NCBI RefSeq assembly: GCF_020687165.1
Contig: NZ_JAJEQC010000007.1
Source: Hominenteromicrobium mulieris
GTDB lineage: Bacteria > Bacillota > Clostridia > Oscillospirales > Acutalibacteraceae
Reading direction: 5' to 3' (one strand)
Length of the DNA stretch: 64,000 bases
Of this stretch, positions 26,230 through 33,473 are shown one piece after another; position 1 is the stretch's first letter, and every line of letters starts with the position of its first letter. The translations under genes were made by a program, and so were the position numbers. A model generated the notes under the pieces. That model ran no database searches. It saw only the letters and a list, made by a program, of their open reading frames with translations, and was not told where the DNA came from.

Positions 26230-26320
26230 CAAGGGGGAACACCCTTGCCCACGACATCTTTGCAGACGAAGTCTGAAAGTGTCATAGTGGGTTACACACA
26301 TTCAAAGAATGTTGTGTAAC
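26230..26320 (+). other. candidate origin of transfer (oriT) of the IME
   Basis: Three adjacent inverted repeats precede the mob gene. CAAGGG/CCCTTG is at 26,230-26,247. A long imperfect palindrome centred on CAGACgaaGTCTG runs 26,248-26,291 and opens CCCAC and closes GTGGG. A 13-bp stem GTTACACA..TGTGTAAC with one bulged T is at 26,291-26,320. Stacked hairpins just upstream of a MobV relaxase gene are typical for oriT of this family. The nick site cannot be placed. Confidence 0.6.
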
Positions 26321-26351
26321 GGCTTCGCCCTGCCGAGAAAGGAGAACGAAA

Positions 26352-27617
26352 ATGGCTAAAAACAACAAAGCGGATATGAGTTGTGCAAGGGTTAAAAAGT
26401 ACACCGCTTCCGATGTCAGCAAAGCAGAAAGACACAACGAGCGCAAAAATGAAACCTATGAAAATATGAATGTCATTGAGGAACGCATACCATTTAATGT
26501 GCATTTCAAAACACCGACTGCCCCGACTTATATGGAACAATTAAAGCAGATGGAAACTGACGGTTTGGTGTCGCTTCGTGGGTTGAGGAAAGACGCAACG
26601 ATCTTCAATGAAATTGTGATTGATGTGAACACGATGTACTTCGAGCGTAACGGCGGCTACGAATACGCAAAGCAGTTTTATGAAGAAGCGTTCCATTTCA
26701 TCGAAGAAAAATTCGGTGCTGAAAATGTAATATCGGCAGTAATGCACGCTGATGAAATCAATATAGCGGCAACCGAGGAACTTGGGAAAGAGGTGTACCA
26801 CTATCATCTTCACGCTATGGTTCTGCCTGTGGTGGAGAAAGAAATCCTATGGAGCAAGCGTTGCAAAGATGAAAAACTGCGAGGAACGGTTAAGGAAGTT
26901 GTTCATCAAATCAGCCATTCAAAGAAATGGAAATCGGATATTCCGCTGACCGACGAAAAAGGCAATCCGCTTCTCAGAAAGAACGGAAAACCGATGTTCC
27001 GAGCTTCATACAGTATTCTGCAAGATGAATTGTTTAACCATATGACGGAGCAAGGCTTCAAAGGCTTTCAGCGTGGCGAATACGGAAGTACAGCAGAACA
27101 CCTGACTTCCCTGCAATATCAAATCAAGCAGGACAAGGAACGCTTGGAGAAGTTGCAGAAGCGCATTCAGCATGAACAGATAAAATATGAGCCTGCCCGT
27201 AATGTTTCTAAAACCTATAACGAGATTGACCGTATGGGGCAGAAAACAATCACAGGTAAAATGGCAATCTCCAAAGAGGATTATTCTGAGCTTACTGCCC
27301 TTGCCAAAGAGGGCATTACAAGTCGTGCGGAAATTAGCGAATTAGAACAGAGTGCCAACTATTACCGACAGAAATATTTTGACTGTGCAAACGCGCTCGA
27401 AAGAATGAAAACTAAATACAACGAACTGAAAGAAAAGTGCAGACCTTTTCTTCAAGCGTTGGAGCATTTCCCCGAAGTTGCTAAACTTTTTACCGAAAAA
27501 GTGAAGCAACTTTTTTCTTTTAAGGAAGCACAGGAACGAGCCGAAAAAGAAGCAAGGGAAAAAGAAAGACAGGAGCGTATCAAGGCACGAAAGAGCAAGC
27601 GAGGTATGGAAAGATAA
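26352..27617 (+). CDS. mob: MobV-family relaxase (Pre/Mob, TnpZ-like)
   Basis: 421 residues. The metal-binding H150-x-H152-x-H154 motif lies in YHYHLHAMV, and the N-terminal relaxase domain spans about 1-220. A long coiled coil (about 245-290 and 320-400) forms the rest, with a Lys/Arg/Glu-rich tail. It nicks the element's oriT and stays bound to the 5' end for transfer through a channel supplied by another element. The surrounding ICE could supply that channel. The RBS is GAAAGGAG. Confidence 0.93.
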   Translation: MAKNNKADMSCARVKKYTASDVSKAERHNERKNETYENMNVIEERIPFNVHFKTPTAPTYMEQLKQMETDGLVSLRGLRKDATIFNEIVIDVNTMYFERNGGYEYAKQFYEEAFHFIEEKFGAENVISAVMHADEINIAATEELGKEVYHYHLHAMVLPVVEKEILWSKRCKDEKLRGTVKEVVHQISHSKKWKSDIPLTDEKGNPLLRKNGKPMFRASYSILQDELFNHMTEQGFKGFQRGEYGSTAEHLTSLQYQIKQDKERLEKLQKRIQHEQIKYEPARNVSKTYNEIDRMGQKTITGKMAISKEDYSELTALAKEGITSRAEISELEQSANYYRQKYFDCANALERMKTKYNELKEKCRPFLQALEHFPEVAKLFTEKVKQLFSFKEAQERAEKEAREKERQERIKARKSKRGMER

Positions 27618-27621
27618 CCTT

Positions 27622-27654
27622 TTCCATTATACTCACGACTTAATGACTTCTTGA
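27622..27654 (-). repeat. 33-bp inverted repeat, right copy
   Basis: Reverse complement of 23,063-23,095 with a single mismatch. It starts 5 bases after the mob stop codon. The separation of 4.5 kb rules out a simple terminator hairpin. Confidence 0.9.
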
Positions 27655-27680
27655 TATGTTCCGATGAAACAGGCTGTATT

Positions 27681-27710
27681 TGTGGGGTGTTCCAAACGGA
27701 ATGCCCCACA
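27681..27710 (+). terminator. hairpin after mob, before tnpW
   Basis: TGTGGGG and CCCCACA pair, with an inner TTCC/GGAA stem. No T tract follows at once, so termination is uncertain; it could also be a protein site near the right end of the element. Confidence 0.4.
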
Positions 27711-27740
27711 ATCAATTTATGAAAAGGAGAAAATGATTAT

Positions 27741-27929
27741 ATGAAAGAGAATATTTTATCTTATACAACACGAATAGGCAAAACAACTTTTATTGTAAAT
27801 GTGAAGCAATCGGAAAGTGCGAAGAAGCCTTTGAATACGGTGTTTCAAGAGATATGCAGACACGAGATGTTAGGAGATTTTTCAGCGGATAAATATTTGA
27901 ATTTAGAAAACTTACAAAAATCATCTTGA
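27741..27929 (+). CDS. tnpW: TnpW-like small protein
   Basis: 62 residues beginning MKENILSYTTRIGKTTFIVN, preceded by AAAAGGAG. Small proteins with this opening sit at the right end of Tn4451-type elements and are called TnpW. Its stop is 14 bases from the right-end repeat. Function is unknown; position next to the recombination site suggests an accessory role. Confidence 0.65.
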   Translation: MKENILSYTTRIGKTTFIVNVKQSESAKKPLNTVFQEICRHEMLGDFSADKYLNLENLQKSS

Positions 27930-27947
27930 CAAACTCGTTCCCGAGGG

Positions 27948-29697
27948 AACCGGCTACCGGGCAAGGACGCGCTTTGCAAAGTTTTTCAACTTGCCCGAAT
28001 TGATGAATCTGTTCAAAGAGGTCGCCGACATCAAAACGGCGGATCAGCTCCACTTGCCCACGCCGGAGGTTGCGTATCACACCATCGCCACCAAACCCAC
28101 GCAGATCCAGCAGGACATGGTGAAAGCCCTCTCGGAACGAGCGTCCAAGGTACACAGCGGTGCGGTCAGCCCGGATGTGGACAATATGCTCAAAATTACC
28201 TCGGACGGACGCAAGCTGGGGCTTGACCAGCGCATCATCAATCCCATGCTCCCCGATGAGGAAACCACCAAGGTCAATCAATGTGTGGCGAACATTCTCC
28301 AATACTGGCGTGACGGCGAGGAGGAAAAACTGACACAGCTTGTGTTTTGCGACATTTCTACGCCAAAGACCACGCCCTCGCAGCGGGCGGCAAAGGCTTC
28401 CCCCGGTACGCTGGACAGCCCGGAAATTCATGCGCTGGAGAGCGCGATTTCATTGGAGGAAAGCTCTGACACGCCGTTCACGGTCTATGAGGATGTGCGC
28501 CAAAAGCTCATTGACGCCGGTATGCCCCCGGAACAGATCGCGTTCATACACGACGCCAACACGGAGGTCAAAAAGCGGGAACTGTTCGCAAAAGTCAGGA
28601 GTGGTCAGGTGCGCGTCCTGATGGGCAGCACGGCCAAAATGGGCGCAGGAACCAACGTGCAGGATCGTTTGGTCGCACTTCACGATTTGGATTGCCCGTG
28701 GCGTCCTCGTGATCTCACACAGCGAAAAGGCCGCATTGAGCGTCAGGGCAATCAGAACAAGCTCGTTCATGTCTGCCGCTATGTGACCGAGGGGACGTTT
28801 GACGCCTACCTCTGGCAAACGGTGGAAAATAAGCAGAAATTCATCTCTCAGATCATGACCTCAAAATCCCCGGTTCGCTCCTGCGAGGACGTGGACGCTA
28901 CGGCGCTGTCCTTTGCGGAGATCAAGGCGCTGTGTGCCGGTGATCCCCGCATCAAGGAGCGCATGGATTTGGACATTGAGGTGTCCAAGCTCAAAATTAT
29001 GAAGGCAGACCACAACAGCAAGCAATTCCGCTTGGAGGATAGTCTGCTGAAATACTTTCCGGAAAAGATAGAAGAACACAAGGGCTTTGTTCGTGGGCTG
29101 GAGGCGGATATGCAGACCCTCGCGGCGCATCCGCTCCCGGCAGAGGGCTTTGTCGGCATGGAGATTCGCAGCGACCGGCTCACCGATAAGGAAAACGCCG
29201 GTGCCGCGTTGCTGGACACCTGCAAGGAGGTCAAGGGCAAAGACCCGGTACAGATCGGCAGCTATCGCGGCTTTACCATGTCCGTTGCTTTTGATTCCAT
29301 GTGGAAAACGTACACGCTGACGCTGAAAGGCCGGATGACCCATCGCGTTGAACTCGGTTCGGATGCCAGAGGCAACCTTGTCCGCATCGAGAACGCGCTG
29401 GATAAAATGCCGGAGCGTCTGCGCAGCGTTCAGGAGCAGCTTGAAAACCTCTATAACCAGCAGGCAGCGGCAAAGGCTGAGGTCGGTAAGCCGTTCCCGC
29501 AGGAGCAGGAGCTGGCCGCGAAAACGGCGCGGCTGATTGAGCTGGATATGGAGCTGAATTTGGACGGCAAGGGACAGCCGCAGCCTGAGCAGGCGATTGC
29601 AAAATCTGCGCGGCCTTCCGTTCTGGATAGGCTGAAAGCGTCGCCTGTTCATGGCGCACCGGAAAAGCCCCACAAAAAAGAAATGGAGGCACGATAA
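27948..29697 (+). CDS. methylase/helicase gene, 3' part separated by the IME
   Basis: Together with codon GAG/GG at the repeat, the frame continues the 5' part. It contains helicase C-terminal motifs: MGAGTNVQ near 28,644-28,667 (motif V) and QRKGRIERQGNQ near 28,721-28,756 (motif VI). A C-terminal coiled region follows. The fragment has no ribosome site of its own at the junction; an internal ATG at 28,003 could be used. The insertion separates helicase motifs I-III from motifs V-VI, so neither part should be an active motor alone. Confidence 0.88.
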
Positions 29698-30194
29698 TGA
29701 AAAATCTCCCCGTTTACAAGCACCCGGCAGCCTACGCCAGAGAGCATGACGAGCTTGCGGCCTACCGCGCTTCCAATCAAGCGAACACGGCCTGCAAGGA
29801 AGCGATTGAAGCCGCCATCCGTGACCACTACCGGGATAACCGGCTGGATGCAGCGGCGGTCGATCAGGTGGTGCAGCAGTTCGGCTATGACCGCACGTTC
29901 CATGTCCTTGCCATCACCGTCTGTCAAGCGGATTGGGACAGACGGTATTCACCCGACAACCGGGCATGGGCAAACGCCATGTCCATCCCCGCCAATCCCG
30001 ACACATGGGGTACTGACCGCAACTGCTATCTGGCCGTCAACAGCCATCCCGGTCTGGTCGATCTGTTTCTCAGCCAGACCCGCAAAGCCTACGCGCAGGA
30101 GCGGCAGAAAACCTCTGTCCGGGATAAGCTGAAAAAGCCGCCTGAAACAACTTCGCCGAAAATTTCGGCGAAGTCCAAAGCCCCGGAGCGCTGA
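29697..30194 (+). CDS. DUF3849 domain protein
   Basis: 165 residues. The sequence around PVYKHPAAYAREHDE and the WDRRYSPDNRAWA block is characteristic of DUF3849, found next to the methylase/helicase in Tn1549-type elements. The start overlaps the helicase stop as TAATG, so its translation may depend on ribosomes finishing the interrupted gene. Function is unknown. Confidence 0.85.
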   Translation: MKNLPVYKHPAAYAREHDELAAYRASNQANTACKEAIEAAIRDHYRDNRLDAAAVDQVVQQFGYDRTFHVLAITVCQADWDRRYSPDNRAWANAMSIPANPDTWGTDRNCYLAVNSHPGLVDLFLSQTRKAYAQERQKTSVRDKLKKPPETTSPKISAKSKAPER

Positions 30195-30197
30195 GCG

Positions 30198-30536
30198 ATG
30201 GCAAAACGCAAGCGGGATATTCAGCTTAAATTCCGCGTCACGCCGCAGGAACGGGAAATGATCGAAACAAAGATGGCGCAGTTCGGCACCACCAACATGG
30301 CGGCGTATCTCCGCAAGATGGCGATTGACGGATATGTGGTGAAGCTCGACCTTCCGGAGCTGCGGGAGCTGGTGTCCCTGCTTCGGTATTCCAGCAACAA
30401 CCTCAACCAGCTCACCCGCCGCGCCCACGAAACAGGCCGTATCTACGAAACCGATCTGGAGGACATTCAGCAAAGTCAGGAACGGATATGGACGGCGGCA
30501 GAGAAAATCGTTTCCTCGCTGGCGGCGCTGAAATAA
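30198..30536 (+). CDS. mobC: MobC relaxosome accessory protein
   Basis: 112 residues. An N-terminal ribbon-helix-helix-like segment (KFRVTPQEREMIE) is followed by the MobC core (LVSLLRYSSNNLNQLTRRA). It binds oriT DNA and helps the relaxase gain access to the nick site. It is 3 bases after DUF3849 and ends at a strong hairpin. The relaxase itself is 3 kb downstream, past the AbiE genes. Confidence 0.9.
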   Translation: MAKRKRDIQLKFRVTPQEREMIETKMAQFGTTNMAAYLRKMAIDGYVVKLDLPELRELVSLLRYSSNNLNQLTRRAHETGRIYETDLEDIQQSQERIWTAAEKIVSSLAALK

Positions 30537-30540
30537 GTCG

Positions 30541-30569
30541 CAGGGGCGGCGGTCACTCCGCCGCCCCTG
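30541..30569 (+). terminator. perfect 12-bp hairpin after mobC
   Basis: CAGGGGCGGCGG and CCGCCGCCCCTG pair with a 5-base loop, 4 bases after the mobC stop. No T tract follows, so it may be a factor-dependent terminator or an mRNA end stabiliser. Confidence 0.6.
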
Positions 30570-30614
30570 TTCACACAAAAGCAAAAGCCCCGACGCAAAA
30601 CAGCATCGGAGCTT

Positions 30615-30854
30615 CTACGGTTCCAGATTGTTTTCATCAAACAGCGGCGAGGCAAAAAAGCTGCTCAGGTCGATCTCCAATCCCTGACAAAGCTCGTGGA
30701 TGATCCGCAGCTTCATAGACGGGTATGCGCAGTTCACAAGATTACCGATGGTGGACTTCGGTACGCCGCTTTTCATATAAAGCTGATACTGCGTCATGCC
30801 ACGCTCCTGCATCAGCTCAACCAAACGCCTGCTGACGGCTTCATTCAACTGCAA
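30615..30854 (-). CDS. XRE-family HTH regulator
   Basis: 79 residues from a TTG at 30,854, seven bases after GGGAGGTG; the frame can be read upstream to an ATG at 30,902, which lacks a ribosome site. The HTH covers about residues 15-45 (TQYQLYMKSGVPKSTIGNLV). It faces away from the 31,080 gene, with a shared control region between. It likely represses itself and the divergent gene. Confidence 0.75.
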   Translation of the reverse strand: MQLNEAVSRRLVELMQERGMTQYQLYMKSGVPKSTIGNLVNCAYPSMKLRIIHELCQGLEIDLSSFFASPLFDENNLEP

Positions 30855-30874
30855 GTACCACACCTCCCGTCCCT

Positions 30875-30934
30875 GTAACTGTACCAATATTATATTTCCC
30901 ATCTGGAGAAAATTAGTTCAGGTAGCTGTACTAA
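30875..30934. promoter_or_regulatory. candidate XRE operator pair and promoter
   Basis: The 13-base word GTAACTGTACCAA at 30,875-30,887 recurs as GTAGCTGTACTAA at 30,922-30,934 in the same orientation, 47 bases apart. Between them TATAAT reads on the minus strand at 30,889-30,894. The layout fits repressor sites around a promoter for the XRE gene. Confidence 0.5.
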
Positions 30935-31079
30935 AGAAGGATTATGTGATATGGTTAGATGTCGGGCAAAAGGCGAAAACTATTCGTATGACTTTGCCGC
31001 ATCCTTGCAAAACACCAATGGGCAAAGTATTCTAATATCAGAAAAAGATTTGACTGCTTGGAAAGGAGCTGCGGAACGT

Positions 31080-31397
31080 ATGCTGACAAACGAAATTGTG
31101 CTGAAAGTATTTTCTGACTACCTCAACCGCGATACGGATTTTGAAGTTGTCCTGACCAGCAGAGGCTACACGGTCATGGGTTTTGACAACCACCGTCAGG
31201 ACTGGAACACCGTGGACTTTTGCCCTACGCCCGAAGCGCTGCGGGATTCTTTGTTAAACGCCTATGAGAGCTTCCGCGAGCTGGAGATCACGGGCGGTGA
31301 TCGTGATTTGACCGAAAAGGAAGAAGAAAAGCTCGCCAAAGAGCGTGACGCGCTGACCGCACTTTGTGAAAAGGAGGCCGCAAAATGTTCATCCTGA
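31080..31397 (+). CDS. small acidic ICE protein, unknown function
   Basis: 105 residues from the ATG at 31,080, with AAAGGAG about 13 bases upstream. The frame is open 43 codons further up, but that part has a different composition. It has no recognised motif; the segment FEVVLTSRGYTVMGF and a Glu/Lys-rich C-terminal coil stand out. It overlaps the CD1845 gene by 13 bases. Similar genes occur in this ICE class between mobC and the relaxase. Confidence 0.65.
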   Translation: MLTNEIVLKVFSDYLNRDTDFEVVLTSRGYTVMGFDNHRQDWNTVDFCPTPEALRDSLLNAYESFRELEITGGDRDLTEKEEEKLAKERDALTALCEKEAAKCSS

Positions 31398-31672
31398 AAA
31401 TTCTCTTTGCGCCGCTGTCGCTTATCCTGTCCCTGTTCGTTTGGCTGTGCGCAGGGCTGCTGTCCTGCTCCGGCTTCGTGTTCAAACTGGCAAGCGGACT
31501 GCTCTCCCTGCTGGCTTTCGCCGTGCTGATTACCTACTCCGTAAAGAACGGCATCATCCTCCTTATGCTGGCGTTTCTGATCAGCCCGATGGGACTTCCG
31601 CTGCTGGCTGTGCAGGGGCTTGGCAAGCTGCAAGACATGAACACCGCCATGAAAAACTTCATTCATAGTTAA
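31385..31672 (+). CDS. CD1845 family small membrane protein
   Basis: 95 residues with two or three hydrophobic segments (about 4-28, 35-55 and 57-78). The family is known from Clostridioides difficile conjugative transposons; function is unknown. The start overlaps the preceding stop region, with AAAGGAGG upstream, and a terminator follows 5 bases after its stop. Confidence 0.8.
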   Translation: MFILKILFAPLSLILSLFVWLCAGLLSCSGFVFKLASGLLSLLAFAVLITYSVKNGIILLMLAFLISPMGLPLLAVQGLGKLQDMNTAMKNFIHS

Positions 31673-31676
31673 AACA

Positions 31677-31707
31677 CAAGCCGGGGCGAACGCCTCGGCT
31701 TGCTTTT
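31677..31707 (+). terminator. rho-independent terminator
   Basis: An 11-bp stem CAAGCCGGGGC with GCCTCGGCTTG (one G-T wobble) and loop GAAC, followed by CTTTT. It separates the small ICE genes from the AbiE promoter. Confidence 0.8.
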
Positions 31708-31716
31708 CTAAAATCG

Positions 31717-31757
31717 TTGTTTACTTTCTTGCTAATATCGGATATAATATTAGCAAG
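31717..31757 (+). promoter_or_regulatory. AbiE promoter covered by an 11-bp inverted repeat
   Basis: CTTGCTAATAT (31,728-31,738) and ATATTAGCAAG (31,747-31,757) form a perfect inverted repeat with 8-base spacer. TATAAT at 31,743-31,748 lies inside it, with a -35-like TTTACT at 31,720-31,725 (17-base spacing). AbiEi antitoxins are known to bind inverted repeats at their own promoter, so this is probably the autoregulatory operator. Confidence 0.75.
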
Positions 31758-31771
31758 AAGGAAGTGATAAC

Positions 31772-32365
31772 ATGACCGCCTACGACCGGCTTGATCTGCT
31801 TTTTCAGCAAAACAATGGGATCGTCAAAACCGCGCAGGTTTTGGAAATCGGTATTTCCAAGTCCACGTTTTACGCCTACGCCAAGCAGCACGGCGTAGAG
31901 CAGGCCGCGCACGGTGTTTATGTTTCGCCTGACGCATGGACGGACGCCATGTACCTGCTGCACCTTCGCTGTGCGCAGGCCGTATTCTCCCATGAAAGCG
32001 CGCTGTTTTTCCATGACCTGACCGACCGGGAGCCGAATCCGTATTCCATCACGGTCAAGACCGGCTACAATCCTGCCAGCCTGCAAGCAGACGGCATCAA
32101 GGTCTACACCATCAAGAAAGAATTGCATGATGTGGGGATCGTCACGATGAACACGCCCTTTGGCAACCCGGTTCCCGTCTATGATATGGAGCGTACCATC
32201 TGCGATCTGATCCGCAGCCGCAGTGGAATCGAGATGCAGACCTTTCAGGATGCACTCAAGCAATACGCAAAACGAAAAGACAAGGACTTGCGGAAGCTGA
32301 TGCGCTATGCGCAGATGTTCCGTGTTGAAAAACTGCTTCGGCAGTATTTGGAGGTACTCTTATGA
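31772..32365 (+). CDS. abiEi: AbiEi antitoxin / transcriptional repressor
   Basis: 197 residues. An N-terminal winged helix (about 5-55, with KTAQVLEIGISKSTFYAYAK) is joined to the AbiEi antitoxin domain (about 70-190). It neutralises AbiEii in a type IV manner, without direct binding, and represses the operon. The stop overlaps the toxin start as ATGA. The RBS is AAGGAAGTG. Confidence 0.9.
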   Translation: MTAYDRLDLLFQQNNGIVKTAQVLEIGISKSTFYAYAKQHGVEQAAHGVYVSPDAWTDAMYLLHLRCAQAVFSHESALFFHDLTDREPNPYSITVKTGYNPASLQADGIKVYTIKKELHDVGIVTMNTPFGNPVPVYDMERTICDLIRSRSGIEMQTFQDALKQYAKRKDKDLRKLMRYAQMFRVEKLLRQYLEVLL

Positions 32366-33207
32366 TTAAGACTGCACGGCAGCTCAAAGACCTGATACGC
32401 AATCTCTCCAAGGACAAATCCGCAGATGCGCAAATCCTGATGCGCAATTACATGATGGAGCGCTTTCTGGAGCGCATTTCTCTTTCGGAATATCGGGACA
32501 AGTTCATCCTTAAAGGCGGGATGCTGGTGGCTGCAATGGTCGGCCTTGACGCCCGCTCCACGATGGACATTGACGCGACCGTAAAGGGTGCGACGGTCGG
32601 CATCGAGGAAGTGGAGAATATGATTGCCTCCATCATCTCCGTGCCGGTGGACGATGGCGTAGAGTTCCGTGTGAAGCGCATTTCCGAGATCATGGACGAA
32701 GCCGAGTATCCGGGCATCCGCATCAGCATGGAAACGGAGTTTGACGGCGTAATAACGCCGCTCAAAATCGACATTTCCACCGGTGACGCTATCACGCCCC
32801 GCGAAGTGCGTTACAGCTTCAAGCTGATGCTGGAGGATCGCTCCATTGAGATTTGGGCGTACAATCTGGAAACCGTTCTGGCTGAAAAGCTGGAAACCGT
32901 CGTGTCCCGCGCCACCACCAACACCCGCATGAGAGATTTCTATGATCTGCACATTCTGAGCCAGCTCCACGGCCAGAGCATCGTCCCTGCTGATCTCCGG
33001 GCGGCGCTCATTGCAACGGCCAAGAAACGCGGTACAGAGAAGTATCTTGCCGACGCGCCTGCGGCCTTTGATGAAGTCGAGGCCGACCCAAATATGGAAA
33101 AGCTGTGGCAGGCTTATCAGAAGAAGTTCTCCTATGCTGCCGACCTGTCGTGGCATACGGTCGTGGAATCCATCCGCAGTCTATATAGATTAGCGCGGGC
33201 TGAATAA
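32362..33207 (+). CDS. abiEii: AbiEii nucleotidyltransferase toxin
   Basis: 281 residues of the AbiEii/DUF1814 nucleotidyltransferase family. The motif K51-G-G with the two acidic residues D69 and D71 (MDIDATV) forms the nucleotide site, and KLETVVSRATTNTRMRDFYDL near 186-207 matches the conserved second half. It stops growth by nucleotide transfer to RNA, and the system can abort phage infection or stabilise the element. Co-translated with AbiEi. Confidence 0.92.
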   Translation: MIKTARQLKDLIRNLSKDKSADAQILMRNYMMERFLERISLSEYRDKFILKGGMLVAAMVGLDARSTMDIDATVKGATVGIEEVENMIASIISVPVDDGVEFRVKRISEIMDEAEYPGIRISMETEFDGVITPLKIDISTGDAITPREVRYSFKLMLEDRSIEIWAYNLETVLAEKLETVVSRATTNTRMRDFYDLHILSQLHGQSIVPADLRAALIATAKKRGTEKYLADAPAAFDEVEADPNMEKLWQAYQKKFSYAADLSWHTVVESIRSLYRLARAE

Positions 33208-33208
33208 T

Positions 33209-33418
33209 ATGGGAAACAGTAATAAGGTCTGCCCGAACTGCGGCAGAAAGATGAAGCAGCAGTTCATAGGCTTGCAGCATTGCAAATGCGGCATGAGCTG
33301 GAAAAAGGACGAAGGCTTTTTCGAACGCACCCCTGATATGATCTTTGCTCTGGAACGACGAACCATTGGAGGAAAGGTAAAACAGGTTCCGATTATCCGC
33401 TATCAATCCGATAAATGA
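33209..33418 (+). CDS. small zinc-ribbon protein after AbiEii
   Basis: 69 residues with CPNCG and CKCGMSW motifs, a likely zinc ribbon. It starts one base after the AbiEii stop and is followed by a terminator, so it is the third gene of the AbiE transcript. Family not recognised. A link to toxin-antitoxin function is possible but unsupported. Confidence 0.65.
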   Translation: MGNSNKVCPNCGRKMKQQFIGLQHCKCGMSWKKDEGFFERTPDMIFALERRTIGGKVKQVPIIRYQSDK

Positions 33419-33423
33419 AGAAT

Positions 33424-33451
33424 AAAACGGTCTGCTTCGGCAGGCCGTTTT
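33424..33451 (+). terminator. rho-independent terminator before the relaxase gene
   Basis: Stem AAAACGGTCTG with CAGGCCGTTTT (one wobble), loop CTTCGG, followed by TACTTTT. Confidence 0.8.
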
Positions 33452-33473
33452 ACTTTTCAAGGAGGTGTTCAAC

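Larger units (their letters stand above)
20377..27947 (+). mobile_element. Tn4451-like integrative mobilizable element inserted in the methylase/helicase gene
   Basis: The ends are defined by GAGGG at 20,377-20,381 and again at 27,943-27,947. Deleting one copy plus the 7,561 bases between joins the two gene parts in frame as codons for APEGTGYRAR, as expected for the family. Inside are tnpX-type recombinase, tnpV, sigma and anti-sigma genes, a RepA-like gene, a MobV relaxase and tnpW. GC is near 40 percent against about 57 percent outside. TnpX-type recombinases recombine at a GA dinucleotide, which the repeat contains. No resistance gene is present. Confidence 0.93.

Noticed and set aside
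24977..27617. IME genes considered part of the ICE backbone
   Set aside because: They lie inside the GAGGG-bounded insertion, are AT-rich and have Tn4451-type relatives; the ICE has its own relaxase and MobC.
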